This document shows, piece after piece, positions 44,301-49,924 of a stretch of 64,000 nucleotides of DNA. Source of the DNA: Adiantum capillus-veneris (Eukaryota > Streptophyta > Polypodiopsida > Polypodiales > Pteridaceae); assembly GCA_014529385.2 (NCBI GenBank), contig CM043957.1:86564881-86628880 (forward strand), read 5' to 3'. Position numbers and translations under genes: made by a program. Within the stretch, counting starts at the first letter, position 1; each line of letters begins with the position of its first letter. Under the pieces are notes generated by a model. That model was not told where the DNA came from. It ran no database searches and saw nothing but the letters and a program-made list of their open reading frames with translations.

Positions 44301-44366
44301 CATTGTGCTTTAAGAACTTCTGAAAAGGTACCTTCCCCTTTTTTAGAAATCATCCGGTACTCTGAG
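2213..44366 (-). CDS. MOK: MOK/LF4-family protein kinase, 12 coding exons, 38.9-kb intron
   Basis: Exons in transcript order are 44366-44237, 44140-44061, 43934-43804, 43430-43348, 43252-43182, 4241-4129, 4028-3947, 3872-3744, 3600-3487, 3158-2984, 2718-2446 and 2359-2213. Each has AG and GT borders, and phases match at every join, giving 508 codons plus TAA, not counting any upstream start. Motifs, numbered from the first residue of the 44366 exon: glycine loop GEGTFSEV (10-17), VAIK lysine (32), HRDIKPEN (HRD at 125-127), DFG (144-146), TEY activation motif (158-160) and APE (168-170). [16 protein letters not shown] and [13 protein letters not shown] are specific to MOK rather than MAK/ICK or CDK kinases. 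MOK-family members in algae and animals act on cilium length. A C-terminal tail of about 220 residues follows the kinase domain. The first exon is not identified: the 44366 exon opens in mid-codon, and an in-frame ATG five codons in would give a start just before the glycine loop. The family call is firm; the role here is inferred. Confidence 0.9.
4242..4872. other. Intron flank, no recognisable feature
   Basis: About 630 bases on the acceptor side of the giant intron before the copia LTR relic begins. There is a small internal repeat of 'tactttgggttctcgggg' type around 4630-4660. No coding similarity was seen. Confidence 0.6.
4873..5525 (-). repeat. Copia-type LTR relic, copy 2, left part (split by element A)
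   Basis: Minus-oriented. The LTR starts at 41688 (TGTTAGGTCATG on the minus strand, preceded by the purine tract AGAGGGAGAAT), runs to 41608, is cut by gypsy A at TATAC, and resumes here at 5525. Near 4951-4963 the minus strand reads TGGTATCAGATTC, close to the initiator-Met tRNA primer site TGGTATCAGAGC, and the bases before it end in CAGACA as an LTR should. A 54-base GA tract sits inside at 5285-5338. No intact gene is attached on this side. Confidence 0.5.
5285..5338. repeat. (GA)n microsatellite inside copia LTR relic
   Basis: A perfect GA tract of about 54 bases in the relic LTR. The sister copy at 460-1000 has GA tracts at other places, so these arose or expanded independently. Confidence 0.95.
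5526..6593 (-). repeat. Element A 3' LTR
   Basis: 1068 bp with TG...CA ends on the minus strand (TGTCATG...CTTACA). It pairs with the copy at 40548-41602. An internal series of short repeats of the type 'gctggtacaaaacgctg' lies at about 5950-6120. On the pol side the minus strand reads ACGAGGGGA just before the LTR, a polypurine tract (about 6594-6603). Confidence 0.93.
6629..7978 (-). pseudogene. Element A integrase with C-terminal chromodomain
   Basis: The zinc-binding half has HRGMNTLEK and CTICQKVK. The catalytic core shows SMDFVTN, SDRDVKF and, after a stop, DGQTE, giving the D-D-E residues. A C-terminal module follows from GTPPKD to [18 protein letters not shown], which fits a chromodomain (chromovirus type). 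Same-frame stops interrupt it: TGA at 7385-7387 and 7790-7792, and TAG at 7976-7978 at the RNase H junction. Not functional. Confidence 0.88.
7979..8683 (-). pseudogene. Element A reverse transcriptase C-terminal part and RNase H
   Basis: The minus strand reads [17 protein letters not shown] (catalytic LDD, normally Y/F-x-DD), then the RT thumb, then RNase H with [16 protein letters not shown] (catalytic Asp) and [13 protein letters not shown]. The end toward 7979 is frameshifted. The N-terminal RT half is at 15628-16363; element B was inserted between them, at the codons for GRF just before the LDD box. Confidence 0.88.
8684..10659 (+). repeat. Element B 5' LTR
   Basis: It begins CGTTGCTAAATTGG (the 3' copy has the canonical TGTTGC) and ends GTTTGTGACA. 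Three imperfect copies of a module with the consensus TGCGTCAc...GGgTGAc...GCATCg lie at about 8935, 9008 and 9094 and may be promoter elements. Short ORFs at 9581-9837 (about 80 residues, starting [15 protein letters not shown]) are shared by both LTRs but show no known domain and are probably chance. Confidence 0.93.
10661..10672 (+). promoter_or_regulatory. Primer-binding site of element B
   Basis: TGGTATCAGAGC lies one base after the 5' LTR. It is complementary to the 3' end of initiator methionine tRNA, the common plant LTR-retrotransposon primer. Confidence 0.93.
10970..11560 (+). pseudogene. Element B Gag remnant
   Basis: Across two frames the sequence reads [20 protein letters not shown] then a track of HLKGNCKYL, which lines up with the Gag core of elements C and F (ALxFIQQxDxxYAxGNFTExSK...FLxxNAxQWW). 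Stops at several points and loss of the WW motif show it is dead. A piece at 11154-11561 stays open ([19 protein letters not shown]) and matches the downstream part of the same domain. Confidence 0.7.
11561..13639 (+). other. Element B internal non-coding region
   Basis: About 2 kb with no protein similarity that I can recognise. Two related ~220-bp blocks sharing 'cctat.tgggaggacacgaggtttaat' and 'attatTCTTCTCA' occur at about 12760-13050 and 13090-13360, so part is an old internal duplication. It ends in the polypurine tract AAGTGAGAGGGA next to the 3' LTR. Confidence 0.6.
13640..15622 (+). repeat. Element B 3' LTR
   Basis: 1983 bp with TG...CA ends (TGTTGCTAAA...GTTTGTGACA). It is very similar throughout to the 5' copy, with scattered substitutions and small indels. 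It is followed directly by the CGGCC duplication. Confidence 0.93.
15628..16363 (-). pseudogene. Element A protease end and reverse transcriptase N-terminal part
   Basis: On the minus strand, after the C-insertion point, come [16 protein letters not shown] (linker after protease) and then RT with [33 protein letters not shown], and [11 protein letters not shown] (catalytic Asp). Past a stop the frame runs through YVVMPFGL, ending at the CGGCC site where element B enters. The RT is thus split across 15628-16363 and 7979-8683. Confidence 0.88.
16364..16997 (+). repeat. Element C 5' LTR
   Basis: Starts TATCACCAACTG (TGTCACAAACTG in other copies) and ends CTTGTGACA. It contains the block GGCCAAGGGCCTTTAAATAT shared by all family copies, with a TTTATATAAA box near 16698, a plausible promoter region. 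Confidence 0.9.
16999..17010 (+). promoter_or_regulatory. Primer-binding site of element C
   Basis: TGGTATCGGAGC, one base after the LTR, differs at one position from the initiator-Met tRNA site. Confidence 0.88.
17292..18260 (+). pseudogene. Element C Gag with zinc knuckle
   Basis: A proline-rich N-terminus ([19 protein letters not shown]) is followed by the Gag core [39 protein letters not shown] and [14 protein letters not shown] frameshift near 17950-18020 separates this from a CCHC knuckle [14 protein letters not shown] at about 18170-18215. The reading frame is then cut by insertion of C' at the CCAAT duplication (18256-18260). A possible short upstream frame starts near 17180. Confidence 0.85.
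18634..20741 (+). pseudogene. Penelope-like reverse transcriptase, broken
   Basis: The N-terminal part (18634-19254) and the palm (19780-20304) are in the same frame, separated by several stops around 19255-19320, 19540 and 19700. A frameshift near 20290 moves the thumb into another frame (20292-20741), which reads [18 protein letters not shown] and [18 protein letters not shown] and ends in [17 protein letters not shown], a typical PLE thumb. Catalytic Asp residues in FDVESLY and VDD are present. The coding strand is unusually C- and T-rich. No intact protein can be made. Confidence 0.85.
21041..21089 (+). ncRNA. Candidate hammerhead ribozyme of the Penelope-like element
   Basis: The core CTGATGA (21052-21058) and GAA (21069-21071) are both present. 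Stem I pairs 21041-21051 with 21079-21089 over 11 bp, including one G-U. Stem II is GC/GC with a six-base loop (59-60 with 67-68). Stem III is a two-pair AC/GU (72-73 with 76-77), too short for a stable hairpin alone. The cleavage-site base H17 would be T21078. Known hammerheads in Penelope-like elements also have very short stem III and are thought to act as dimers. Activity is not proved. Confidence 0.7.
21258..21790 (+). pseudogene. Element C' Gag remnant
   Basis: After the 5' LTR the sequence parallels the C leader (the ACTTATTAGCCACTCCCACC block), then a shortened Gag with [27 protein letters not shown] and an end at 21656. The expected QWW motif has become QML, and the primer site is lost: GTGAGCAAGATTG follows the LTR. 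Confidence 0.75.
22030..22440 (+). repeat. Five-copy module with purine tracts in the C' 3' region
   Basis: A module built on CTCATGGCCCGGACC...GGTTATTT-CGGGGGGAGT recurs at about 22084, 22153, 22203, 22336 and 22397. Each copy ends in a purine tract like the polypurine tract that precedes the LTR. A related but shorter series is in C at about 37200-37480. Confidence 0.8.
22558..22665 (+). repeat. Tandem 33-34-bp repeat, three copies (element C')
   Basis: The unit GGAGAAGCCAACTCCTTGAC...AAAAGAGC is repeated three times with few changes. Element C has two copies at about 37682-37748. Confidence 0.85.
22766..23412 (+). repeat. Element C' 3' LTR
   Basis: 647 bp with TGTCACAAACTG...TTGTGACA ends. 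It is preceded by the purine tract AAGAAGGGAAGA and followed by CCAAC, the target duplication. Confidence 0.9.
23413..23806 (+). pseudogene. Element C aspartic protease
   Basis: Continues the C polyprotein after the C' insertion: [19 protein letters not shown], where the catalytic DSG is DPG. After a frameshift at about 23660 come [12 protein letters not shown] and [13 protein letters not shown]. The last residues are at the AAGAA site where copia element E entered. Beyond E (from 36903) the frame soon ends. Confidence 0.8.
23807..24118 (-). repeat. Element E 3' LTR
   Basis: On the minus strand it starts TGTTGGGTTAAAGG and ends GCACTCATCA. The purine tract at 24119-24134 precedes it. Confidence 0.92.
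24154..25766 (-). pseudogene. Element E reverse transcriptase and RNase H
   Basis: RT blocks on the minus strand: [28 protein letters not shown], the frame-shifted block [15 protein letters not shown], and [12 protein letters not shown] (the copia YVDD). After a same-frame TAA at 24949-24951 come the palm end and RNase H, with [52 protein letters not shown] and NPADALTK. This is the best-preserved copia coding region here, with only one stop and one frameshift between 25730 and 24154. Confidence 0.9.
25772..27083 (-). repeat. Element F 3' LTR
   Basis: Begins TGTCACCAGGAGG on the minus strand and ends GGCCGGTTAGA. Its partner is 32014-33355. Confidence 0.9.
27393..28822 (-). pseudogene. Element F integrase with chromodomain
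   Basis: The zinc domain is [10 protein letters not shown]...[10 protein letters not shown], then the core has [21 protein letters not shown] and DGQSEEAN (D-D-E). The C-terminal module from [20 protein letters not shown] to [20 protein letters not shown] is a chromodomain that would guide insertion to chromatin. A same-frame TAG lies at 28460-28462 and a frameshift at about 27790. Confidence 0.9.
28832..30003 (-). pseudogene. Element F reverse transcriptase and RNase H
   Basis: RT has [38 protein letters not shown] and, after a frameshift, [15 protein letters not shown], where the usual Y/F-x-DD is FFDD. The thumb reads [19 protein letters not shown]. RNase H follows with [30 protein letters not shown] and [13 protein letters not shown] at 30001-30003 lies in the RT frame just upstream. 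Confidence 0.9.
30004..31960 (-). pseudogene. Element F Gag and protease
   Basis: The Gag N-terminus starts at 31958 ([15 protein letters not shown]). The core is [34 protein letters not shown] and NALQWW (31623-31264). After broken frames a basic linker leads to the zinc knuckle [14 protein letters not shown] at about 30780-30735. The protease segment shows [12 protein letters not shown] (about 30434-30400). At least three frameshifts or stops lie between. Confidence 0.85.
32014..33355 (-). repeat. Element F 5' LTR and adjoining primer site
   Basis: 1342 bp. On the minus strand the LTR ends GGTTAGA and the next bases are TGGTTCTATTGAC (32001-32013). They begin with the TGG expected of a primer-binding site but do not match initiator-Met tRNA well. 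The tRNA used is not identified. Confidence 0.82.
33361..34633 (-). pseudogene. Element E integrase
   Basis: The zinc domain is [20 protein letters not shown]...CNECQFGK, then the core has [15 protein letters not shown] and [10 protein letters not shown] 55-bp tandem duplication (34051-34160) shifts the frame inside the core. The last part (33865-33560) carries [20 protein letters not shown] and [10 protein letters not shown], a typical copia integrase C-terminus. TAG at 34634-34636 separates it from the protease in the same frame. Confidence 0.88.
34634..34924 (-). pseudogene. Element E protease
   Basis: [14 protein letters not shown] contains the intact catalytic DSG. It continues through [17 protein letters not shown] and ends at a TAG where copia elements usually have Gln. 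Confidence 0.88.
34971..35879 (-). CDS. Element E Gag, open
   Basis: 302 residues with no internal stop. It starts [14 protein letters not shown], then has [15 protein letters not shown] and other marks of copia Gag ([20 protein letters not shown]), and ends with the knuckle [14 protein letters not shown] and a Lys/Glu-rich tail. The ATG lies about 700 bases inside the 5' LTR. This is the only full-length Gag of the copia type in the window. Confidence 0.88.
   Translation of the reverse strand: MASSSSDVKNLFEIRRFDGTGFDLWKDKIQGILFLKDCEGALEQVKPQDMSDEAWVSLNRKAVTYIKMAMTDETIIDLKGLTNAFDVWEKLKAMYENTTPVNQVHLMRKLVGMQLDESKSAAEHLSLFTGTLSQLQDSGLPSFDNKLKAIFLLITLPDSWETLVVSLSNNPNLTFDGVRGSILNEKIRRKAGGEGGSSANMVRGRTGKKNLYVQRSKSKSKERGNASKGKGDVTCYQCGRKGHKKPDCRYYKAELERKKNGGDKKKEKKEVKTDAQDSSKDKEKANVASSVVIEELSDVEVR
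36564..36575 (-). promoter_or_regulatory. Primer-binding site of element E
   Basis: The minus strand reads TGATATCAGAGC two bases after the 5' LTR, one change from the initiator-Met site. Confidence 0.88.
36578..36897 (-). repeat. Element E 5' LTR
   Basis: 320 bp. It is almost identical to the 3' LTR apart from a few substitutions, an extra stretch of GA at about 36690-36710, and the outermost base. The flanking AAGAA duplicates the left side. Confidence 0.92.
36903..37863 (+). other. Element C 3' region
   Basis: The protease frame ends within about 100 bases. The rest is non-coding and resembles 21880-22765 of C', with the CCCGGACC / GGAGGAGT modules and two copies of the 33-bp repeat. It ends in the polypurine tract AAGAAGGGGGGA. 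Confidence 0.8.
37864..38455 (+). repeat. Element C 3' LTR
   Basis: 592 bp, TGTCACAAACTG...CTTATGATA. The last bases have changed from TTGTGACA. It is followed by AAAC, matching 16360-16363. Confidence 0.88.
38456..39975 (-). pseudogene. Element A Gag and start of protease
   Basis: One frame is open from 39975 to 38350 apart from two TAG codons (39475-39477 and 39376-39378). The N-terminus has a coiled-coil-like Glu/Arg repeat (AAEERR...LEREREQ) that is followed by [19 protein letters not shown] and [11 protein letters not shown], the Gag core. A half-knuckle CYQC with no H or final C is at about 38885. The protease has [15 protein letters not shown], so the catalytic DSG reads DSS. Then C is inserted. 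Confidence 0.85.
39976..40547 (-). other. Element A leader with primer-binding site
   Basis: Untranslated leader. It includes TGGTATCATAGC on the minus strand at 40535-40546, one base from the LTR. Near 40125-40200 a short repeat of 'ttcttgggttcttgagg' occurs several times. Confidence 0.8.
40548..41602 (-). repeat. Element A 5' LTR
   Basis: 1055 bp, paired with 5526-6593 and followed by TATAC. It has the same internal 'ggctggtacaaaacgctg' repeat series, with fewer copies. Confidence 0.93.
41608..41930 (-). pseudogene. Copia LTR edge and Gag fragment outside element A
   Basis: From 41608 to 41688 is the outer piece of the copia LTR that element A disrupted. The minus-strand purine tract AGAGGGAGAAT (41689-41703) adjoins it. 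Directly upstream is a copia Gag N-terminal fragment: [15 protein letters not shown], then [19 protein letters not shown] and [10 protein letters not shown]. The Gag runs straight into the purine tract, so the rest of the element has been deleted or it was a short non-autonomous derivative. Confidence 0.55.
41952..42421 (-). repeat. C-family-related LTR relic
   Basis: 470 bp with TG...CA ends on the minus strand (TGTCACAAGTTTGG...TTTTGTGACA). It has the shared blocks for GGCCxxGGGCxTTTAAATATG and TTGAAGTGCTAAAAGT. Just upstream on the minus strand is a purine tract AAGACGGGGGTA and 'GGACGATTACTCT', as in C and C'. It is a distant member, the 3' end only. Confidence 0.7.
42422..43181. other. 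Intron flank, donor side; no gene recognised
   Basis: The first about 100 bases belong to the truncated internal region of the LTR relic. The rest, to the kinase donor site, is AT-rich and holds nothing I can name. Confidence 0.6.
43182..44366 (-). CDS. MOK: MOK kinase, N-lobe to activation-loop exons (5' half)
   Basis: Five exons lie in 1.2 kb with short introns. They encode the glycine loop and catalytic lysine (44237-44366), the alpha-C segment NLREIQAL (44061-44140), the hinge and alpha-D/E region (43804-43934), the catalytic loop HRDIKPEN (43348-43430), and LADFGSC through TEY to ISTRW (43182-43252). The last exon ends two bases into a Trp codon, and the third base comes from the exon at 4241, 39 kb away. 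All catalytic residues expected of an active kinase are present. Confidence 0.92.
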
Positions 44367-45139
44367 CTAAAGTATATCAAATAGACCATATTAATCTAAA
44401 TCTTTATGGCATGAAAGATATTAAACCAACTTTAAATATTTATTTTTCAGCAAGAAGACCCAACGTATGCTCATTTTCCTTTTGGCTATGAATCATCCAA
44501 TCTAGAGGCTCCCTCTTTTCCAAAACAACTTTTGTCACAAGAATAGGGAATGGTGCTTATTAGTTCAAATCTAAGGAGAGAGTCTTCTGAATTTTTTTCT
44601 TGCAACAGGAAAATTGTACACCATCAAACACAAGCACAAAAAGTTAAAACAGTAAGAGGAACCAAGGTGGTGCATACTTCCTTCTAGGAGTAATTCCTCA
44701 TCTCGCTAAAGGTTTGAAAGTGCAAGTCAAGTACCAATGAAGAGCTCTCTCTTTCGCATCCAGCGCTGAGGAGAGATTAACTAAACAGTCCCAGACGTCT
44801 TCCAATAACAGCTTTCCCATGTTCAGGAATGATAAATTCACCTGGCAATCGGTCACAGAGGGAGTAGTAATGTGGACTACATGCTGACACAAATCTAATC
44901 ACCTCCTTCACTATCCCTCTTTACCCATTAGTGCTGACCACACATACCTCTCACTCTCCTTGGATAGCACGTCGTCGGAAATCGAGTCCAAGATACCACA
45001 GATCTGGTCACCTCCTTCACTATCCCTCATTACCCAGTAGTGCTGACCACACATACCTCTCACTCTTCTTGGATAGCAGATAAGAGTACCAAGCTCAAAA
45101 CATTGGGTAAGGTAACAGCATCAGGAAGCCTTAATTTTG
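44367..45139 (-). other. Upstream region of the kinase gene
   Basis: The missing first exon and promoter should lie here or farther up. A minus-strand ATG at 44700 gives only a five-codon frame (MRNYS), so no start exon is proved. A duplicated block of about 77 bp (CACCTCCTTCACTATCCCTC... to ...CTTGGATAGCA) occurs at about 44899 and 45008, a period of 109. Confidence 0.45.
44899..45085. repeat. Direct repeat upstream of the kinase (period 109)
   Basis: Two copies of a ~77-bp block with a few substitutions, separated by about 30 bp. Confidence 0.8.
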
Positions 45140-45159
45140 TTCGACGATGGAGCCAAGGC

Positions 45160-45497
45160 CAACTTCATTAATTGAAGGGCGATTCACACCCTGTTGTGTT
45201 GGCTTCGGCCAAGTTGAGATAGGTGAACACTTGTCTCAGTTTCACTTTCACATAGCGTACTTGAGGGGAACGAAGGATGTGGTTGCAGATGCTTTGTCTT
45301 GCAAGCCACAGATATCTGTTGTTATAGCAGTGCATCATCAGGCCTTTGATGAGTGGGAGAGCTCAGAGCAGTATGCTACAGACCCGGATTTTGATGCAAT
45401 CTTCAACAGAGTACAGAGTGGGGAGACAATTTCTCAATGTTCTCTCAAGGAAGGCTCTTTGATGCGAAAAGACGTGTGTTGCACATGGCTTGACTAA
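45160..45497 (+). pseudogene. Gypsy RNase H C-terminal and integrase N-terminal relic
   Basis: The frame reads FHFHIAYLRGTKDVVADALS, the standard end of Ty3/gypsy RNase H, then a linker YATDPDFDAIFNRVQSGE as found before the integrase. The element is otherwise gone. It belongs to none of A, D or F by orientation. Confidence 0.75.
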
Positions 45498-45607
45498 AAA
45501 CGTGCTGAAAGAGTGAGGCAAGTGCTATGGGTGTGGATAAGTAAAGCGCATTTTGGCAAAGCGGCCTAAGCCGGAAGATAAACCCAAAACCTCGAAAGCA
45601 AGAGAAG

Positions 45608-45609
<2 letters not shown>

Positions 45610-45694
<85 letters not shown>
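45610..45694. repeat. (CT)n microsatellite
   Basis: A perfect 85-base CT tract, the longest in the window. Its reverse reading creates a false Arg-Glu repeat ORF. Confidence 0.95.
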
Positions 45695-45698
<4 letters not shown>

Positions 45699-45789
45699 GC
45701 TAGGAAAGGGATTGTATTCTATGTACATAGGAGACCTCTGGGTATGCTCAGTTGCCCATCTCCCAGAGGAAGTATAAAAGTGGGCTAAC

Positions 45790-46214
45790 AATGTGACGAG
45801 TCAGTGACACGGCACCATCAAGTTCCGACCAATGGAATGGATCTCCGCCGAGGGGCCTAAACCCTAAATAAAGCAGGTGCTCTTGGACTACAGCGCTTTT
45901 CATGTACAGCTTCTCACTTTGGGCCAAGGGCCTTTAAGTATGTAACTAGGAGAGTCTCTCTGGCATTATTCTACCGCAAGAAGCAGCAGAAGAGAGCGCC
46001 CAAATCTTGTATTTTTGCAAATCAATAATAAAGAAATATAGAAAGGGGTGCCAGTCTTTGGGGCCAGTGTTGTCTAGGAGTGGAATTCCATCCCTCCATG
46101 TCTCACATAGATTTCTCTTTGAAGTACCAAAAAGGTTGCTTAGTGTGTAAATTGCAGTTATCTCTGTATTTCAATCCGATCACTCGCCGGAAGTGATTCC
46201 TGTGGTACCAGAGC
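45790..46214 (+). repeat. C-family-like LTR relic with primer-binding site
   Basis: It shares GGCCAAGGGCCTTTAA, AATAAAGAAATA-xGAAAGGGG and GGGGCCAxT blocks with the C LTRs. The primer site TGGTACCAGAGC is at 46203-46214, so this is a 5' LTR. The internal region ends after about 70 bases where a B-family LTR begins. Confidence 0.7.
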
Positions 46215-46284
46215 CCAATCAACTTCCTTGCAAGAAATCAACTTCCTTGCAATCCTTGTTTCTTGCCCTCAACAAATCCAAGCA

Positions 46285-46765
46285 AGAGGAAGTACACCTG
46301 CAAACAAACACTTAGAGATCATAACATGAAAAACGTTACCTTGGAAGCCTCGACACTTGGAACGCAACTCGGTTCTCGAAAAGCAACTCCCCGGAACAGA
46401 TCTCTTCACAGAGAACCTTCTCTTCCAATCCTACACACAAAAGAAGTGTGTTCTCGGGTTCCTTCTCAGAAATCAGCCTCGTCTATGACGATCATGGGCT
46501 GAAAACAGAGAAAAACAGCAACTTGTCGCGATGGAAACACCCTCCATAGGCACTTTACTTATCGTCTTTGCGGCTGAAATCTGCAGCAGCCTCCCCTTTT
46601 CCCTAGCGCTGGCTTTTTCCATATCTATTGAGTGAGAGAGAGGGAGCTTTTATTGCTCCAGAAGGCCGGAAGGAATATAGCCTCAGGTAGCTTTTCCACC
46701 GCGGGAATAAACTAGGTGGGGGCGCCTAAATTAAAGAGAGAGGGATCGCTTTTTGCTCTGCCTAA

Positions 46766-46831
<66 letters not shown>

Positions 46832-47171
46832 TAAGATTTTGCTGCTTTTATTTCCGGATGGCTGCCCATTCATTAAGTGGGTGGCAAGTCACTTTAAAAC
46901 TAGTCTGAACTTATTAAAAAATTCAATACAACTTTATAAGCTGAAAACAACGCTTACACATTCACAACCAAAGCGTCCCTGGATGTAGTCTTATGCACAG
47001 ATCCAATGCTAACCTGCTTTCTTAGAAAGCATCCGTTTTTCCTCAAAGTCTCCTCTGAAGCCATTTTCATTCAAATGCTTGTGCACAATTCTAACACAGT
47101 TTGGAATTTCCTCCCAACTATGGAATATTCCCTTTCCGATGCCCTCGTCACCCACCACATGACGCATCAGG
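46285..47171 (-). repeat. B-family LTR, left part (split by element D)
   Basis: A reverse-complement copy of the B LTR, from the GTGTACTTCCTCTT region through CTCATGCGTCA. It carries an added GA tract at 46768-46828. At GGAATAC it is interrupted by element D and resumes at 63298. The far (3') end of this LTR is missing. Confidence 0.85.
46768..46828. repeat. (GA)n microsatellite in the B-family LTR
   Basis: About 61 bases of GA within the LTR copy. It is absent from both LTRs of element B. Confidence 0.95.
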
Positions 47172-47176
47172 AATAC

Positions 47177-47744
47177 TGTAGCGCGGATAATGTGTCGTGC
47201 TCTCTACAGTGGGTGGTCCTCAGTGCAATGTGCGTGACAATCTCACTCAAACACACTGAAAAGAAAGGAAACAATAGACATCAACAGAGCTCACAAAGAC
47301 ACGACAGCAGACCGGAACATATGACTCGACTATCTCAAAGAACTGATACAGACTCTGGCGTGGCAGCACACTCAGCTCCAGCCCAGGACTCACAGGTACA
47401 ATGGGGGTGTCGAGGCTCAGATGTGCCGGGATGGTGAAGACGTGCTCTGTGTATAGACTCACTCTAGACGACTATGTAAAAGATAAAACTGACCAAAACG
47501 CTACTACTCATATATACAACCATAAAGAGCCACCAACGGCTCATAAATGACAGCACCTAAGTCTATCCCCACTAGGTGGCGATGGTGACCTGGCCACGAT
47601 GTCCACTAAACCACCGTATCCCTGCCACGTGTTGCTGCCCAGCGAGTCCGTCTAGTGTGAACCGACCAGACCAAAGACCAACTGTAAAGTCCAAACTGTA
47701 CTAACTGTCCTGTGACAGTGACATTGACACTGTAGCCTGCTACA
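47177..47744 (-). repeat. Element D 3' LTR
   Basis: TGTAGCAGGC...CGCGCTACA on the minus strand. It is near-identical to 62730-63297. No clear polypurine tract is visible next to it. Confidence 0.92.
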
Positions 47745-47810
47745 GGTTGCCCGCCACAAGACCGCTTCCCGTCCCGGAGAGCGGAACTGAAGAACTAAAA
47801 GATCTGCAAT

Positions 47811-49876
47811 CTACTGTTGGTAGTCGGATGATGGAGGAGGAGGGGGAGGCTGGTAGAAAGGTGGGTAAGGAGATGCATGCCATGTGTATGGTGGGGGGTA
47901 GTGGCCATGAGGAGGGTACATCGGATATGGAGTGGCCACCCCAAGAGCAGCAGCAGACTGAGTAGGATGAGTAGGTGGAGCAAGTGGAAACCCAGGAAAA
48001 GACTGAGTAGGCTGAGAAGGCGGGACATGTGGAAACCCAGGAAAAGACTGAGTAGGCTGAGATGGTGGAACAGGTGGTTGGAATCTAGGGAAGCTGTAGA
48101 AGTGCTGAGGGAAAGAGGTGGACTGGGAGGGGGAGGCCATAGAGGGTCCATGAAATTGTGATGAAGCCGATCCTGCTGGCTTAGACTCCATAGTGGTAGG
48201 ATTTGTTTTCTTTGCTGCTTGAGAATCCCCTGAATGGGCTTTGGAAACATCCGTCTGTATCTGTGTTGCCATAGCAGGAACTTGCGTAGAAACCGGGGCT
48301 ATAGTTGTAGTTGTAGCTGTCTTTGAAATGGCTACAGCTTGGTATTTGGCACATGAGGGACACACTGTATGTACCACAGGAGAGAGATCCTGAACTGCGG
48401 CCATATCATTTGCCTCTTTTAACTGTATTTGTTGAGTGTGGACAATATGTTTGAGGTCCACTACTTGTTGAGTGAGAACCTTTATGCGATCTTGAGCCGT
48501 AGCAATTAACATGTCCCTATCCATCGCTCCTTGAAGATGGCTGTGCACTTCCCTTTGCATACTGTCATAGACAACGCGATGCAGACTATTGGTACCTTGC
48601 AATGAGAGGGCTGCATCCATAATCGTCGAAATGGTTCTTCTGTCCGCATCTAAAAGTCTGTTGGCTTGAGGCGCAAAATTGGCATATATGTCAGGCTGTT
48701 CAGATGTGTCCCAGAGCTAGATGCCCCTGCAGTATCCCTAGGTGCCCCTGCACTAAGAGTAGTACGTGGTGCTGCCGACACAACTGGAGGTTGTGTTTTG
48801 GTGCCTGTAACACTACTCATAAGAGGTGGTGTGAAAGTAGAGGTGGCCATAAAAGTAGTCATGCGCACTCTTGGTGTTGCAGTATTGACGTCAGAGATTT
48901 TGACCTGTGATTCGAAGAAGGGTAGTGTTGCTAGCTACTCAATCGAATCTTTTTGTACTTTTGCCCTCTTGTGCAAGGTGCCTTTCTCTTTGGTCATTTT
49001 AGAACGGCCTTGTTCTTGTTCTTTGGCTTCATCTTGCAAGGTAAGAACAGCGGTTGCATCTGCCTTTTGCTGCATAATTTGCACTACCCAATACATAATA
49101 GGGGTTGCATAGCAATTGAACCTCTCCGCTTTCCCTTTACGCTGAGTCCGAAAACGCTTTGCCCTGTCCTGTAGAGCTTTAAACAGCAGATGGTGAAATG
49201 GATACAGCAGGCAGTGGTAGAGACAAAAAAAAGCATCGCATATTCCTGGAGAACCTGGAGAAGAGGGAACTACTGCTCTTTCTGGTGCGCGCAGTAAAAA
49301 ATAATACTGTAAAATTGAATACAGTTGCTGACTCTTGTGATAGTCTGCATGTGAGTGCAGCAACAATTCCTAGCACGCATTTGCAGTGTCTTCAGGGGAG
49401 AGATTCGAGAAGGTTTTGGTGGCGGGCAAAGGTGCCAGCACATTCAATATTCCCATAGTCTGTCCGATATCCTCCATTGTAAGTGTGGTTCCATTTAGCT
49501 TTGGAAAAGTAAGCAAGAGGGCACTCAGCTTGGCACTAGAGATTGTGCAGGACAAATCGGCCTGAGCCAAATTTTGGAGACCCAAGTGTATCGTTTGCTG
49601 CTGAGAGAACACATCTTTGAGTGTCGGGTTTGGCGCCTGTAAATGATAGATCATTAGTAAAGGTACCTTCGAGATGGCACCAGAAGGGCGAGGCACCTGG
49701 AGAGTGGTGACCTTGCCAGCAGTGACTGATTGGGGTGAATCTTCCTCTGAAGATTCTTCTGAAAGCTGCTATGAACTAGGAGTATAGTCTAATTTATTGT
49801 TAGAGCTATCCCCAGAGGAGGCAGAGGACTCTTCCTCCGACTGGAGGTGTTGCTCTCGATTCCGAGTACGAACCAT
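47811..49876 (-). pseudogene. Element D extra 3' ORF, unknown protein
   Basis: Starting at ATG 49876 (VRTRNREQHLQSEEESSASS), one frame runs to 48650 interrupted only by three TAG codons (49769, 49370, 48935). A shift near 48690 then continues as ADRRTISTIMDAALSLQG and AQDRIKVLTQQVVDLKHIVH, a probable coiled coil, down to 47811. The C-terminus is Pro/Ser/Phe-rich with three repeats of PPSQPTQSFPGFP type. It also has a lone CPSC. I do not recognise a family. Position after integrase matches the extra ORFs (env-like or other) of some Tat/Athila gypsy elements, but no membrane segment is obvious. Confidence 0.6.
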
Positions 49877-49924
49877 CTTGATAAAGTAAACCGAGAATCT
49901 GCAACTGAGAATCTGGTGGAGGAG

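Noticed and set aside
45525-45791. ORF with a long Arg-Glu repeat
   Set aside because: It is the reverse translation of the 85-base CT microsatellite at 45610-45694, not a gene. The Arg-Glu runs at 5165-5350 and 51712-52080 have the same cause.
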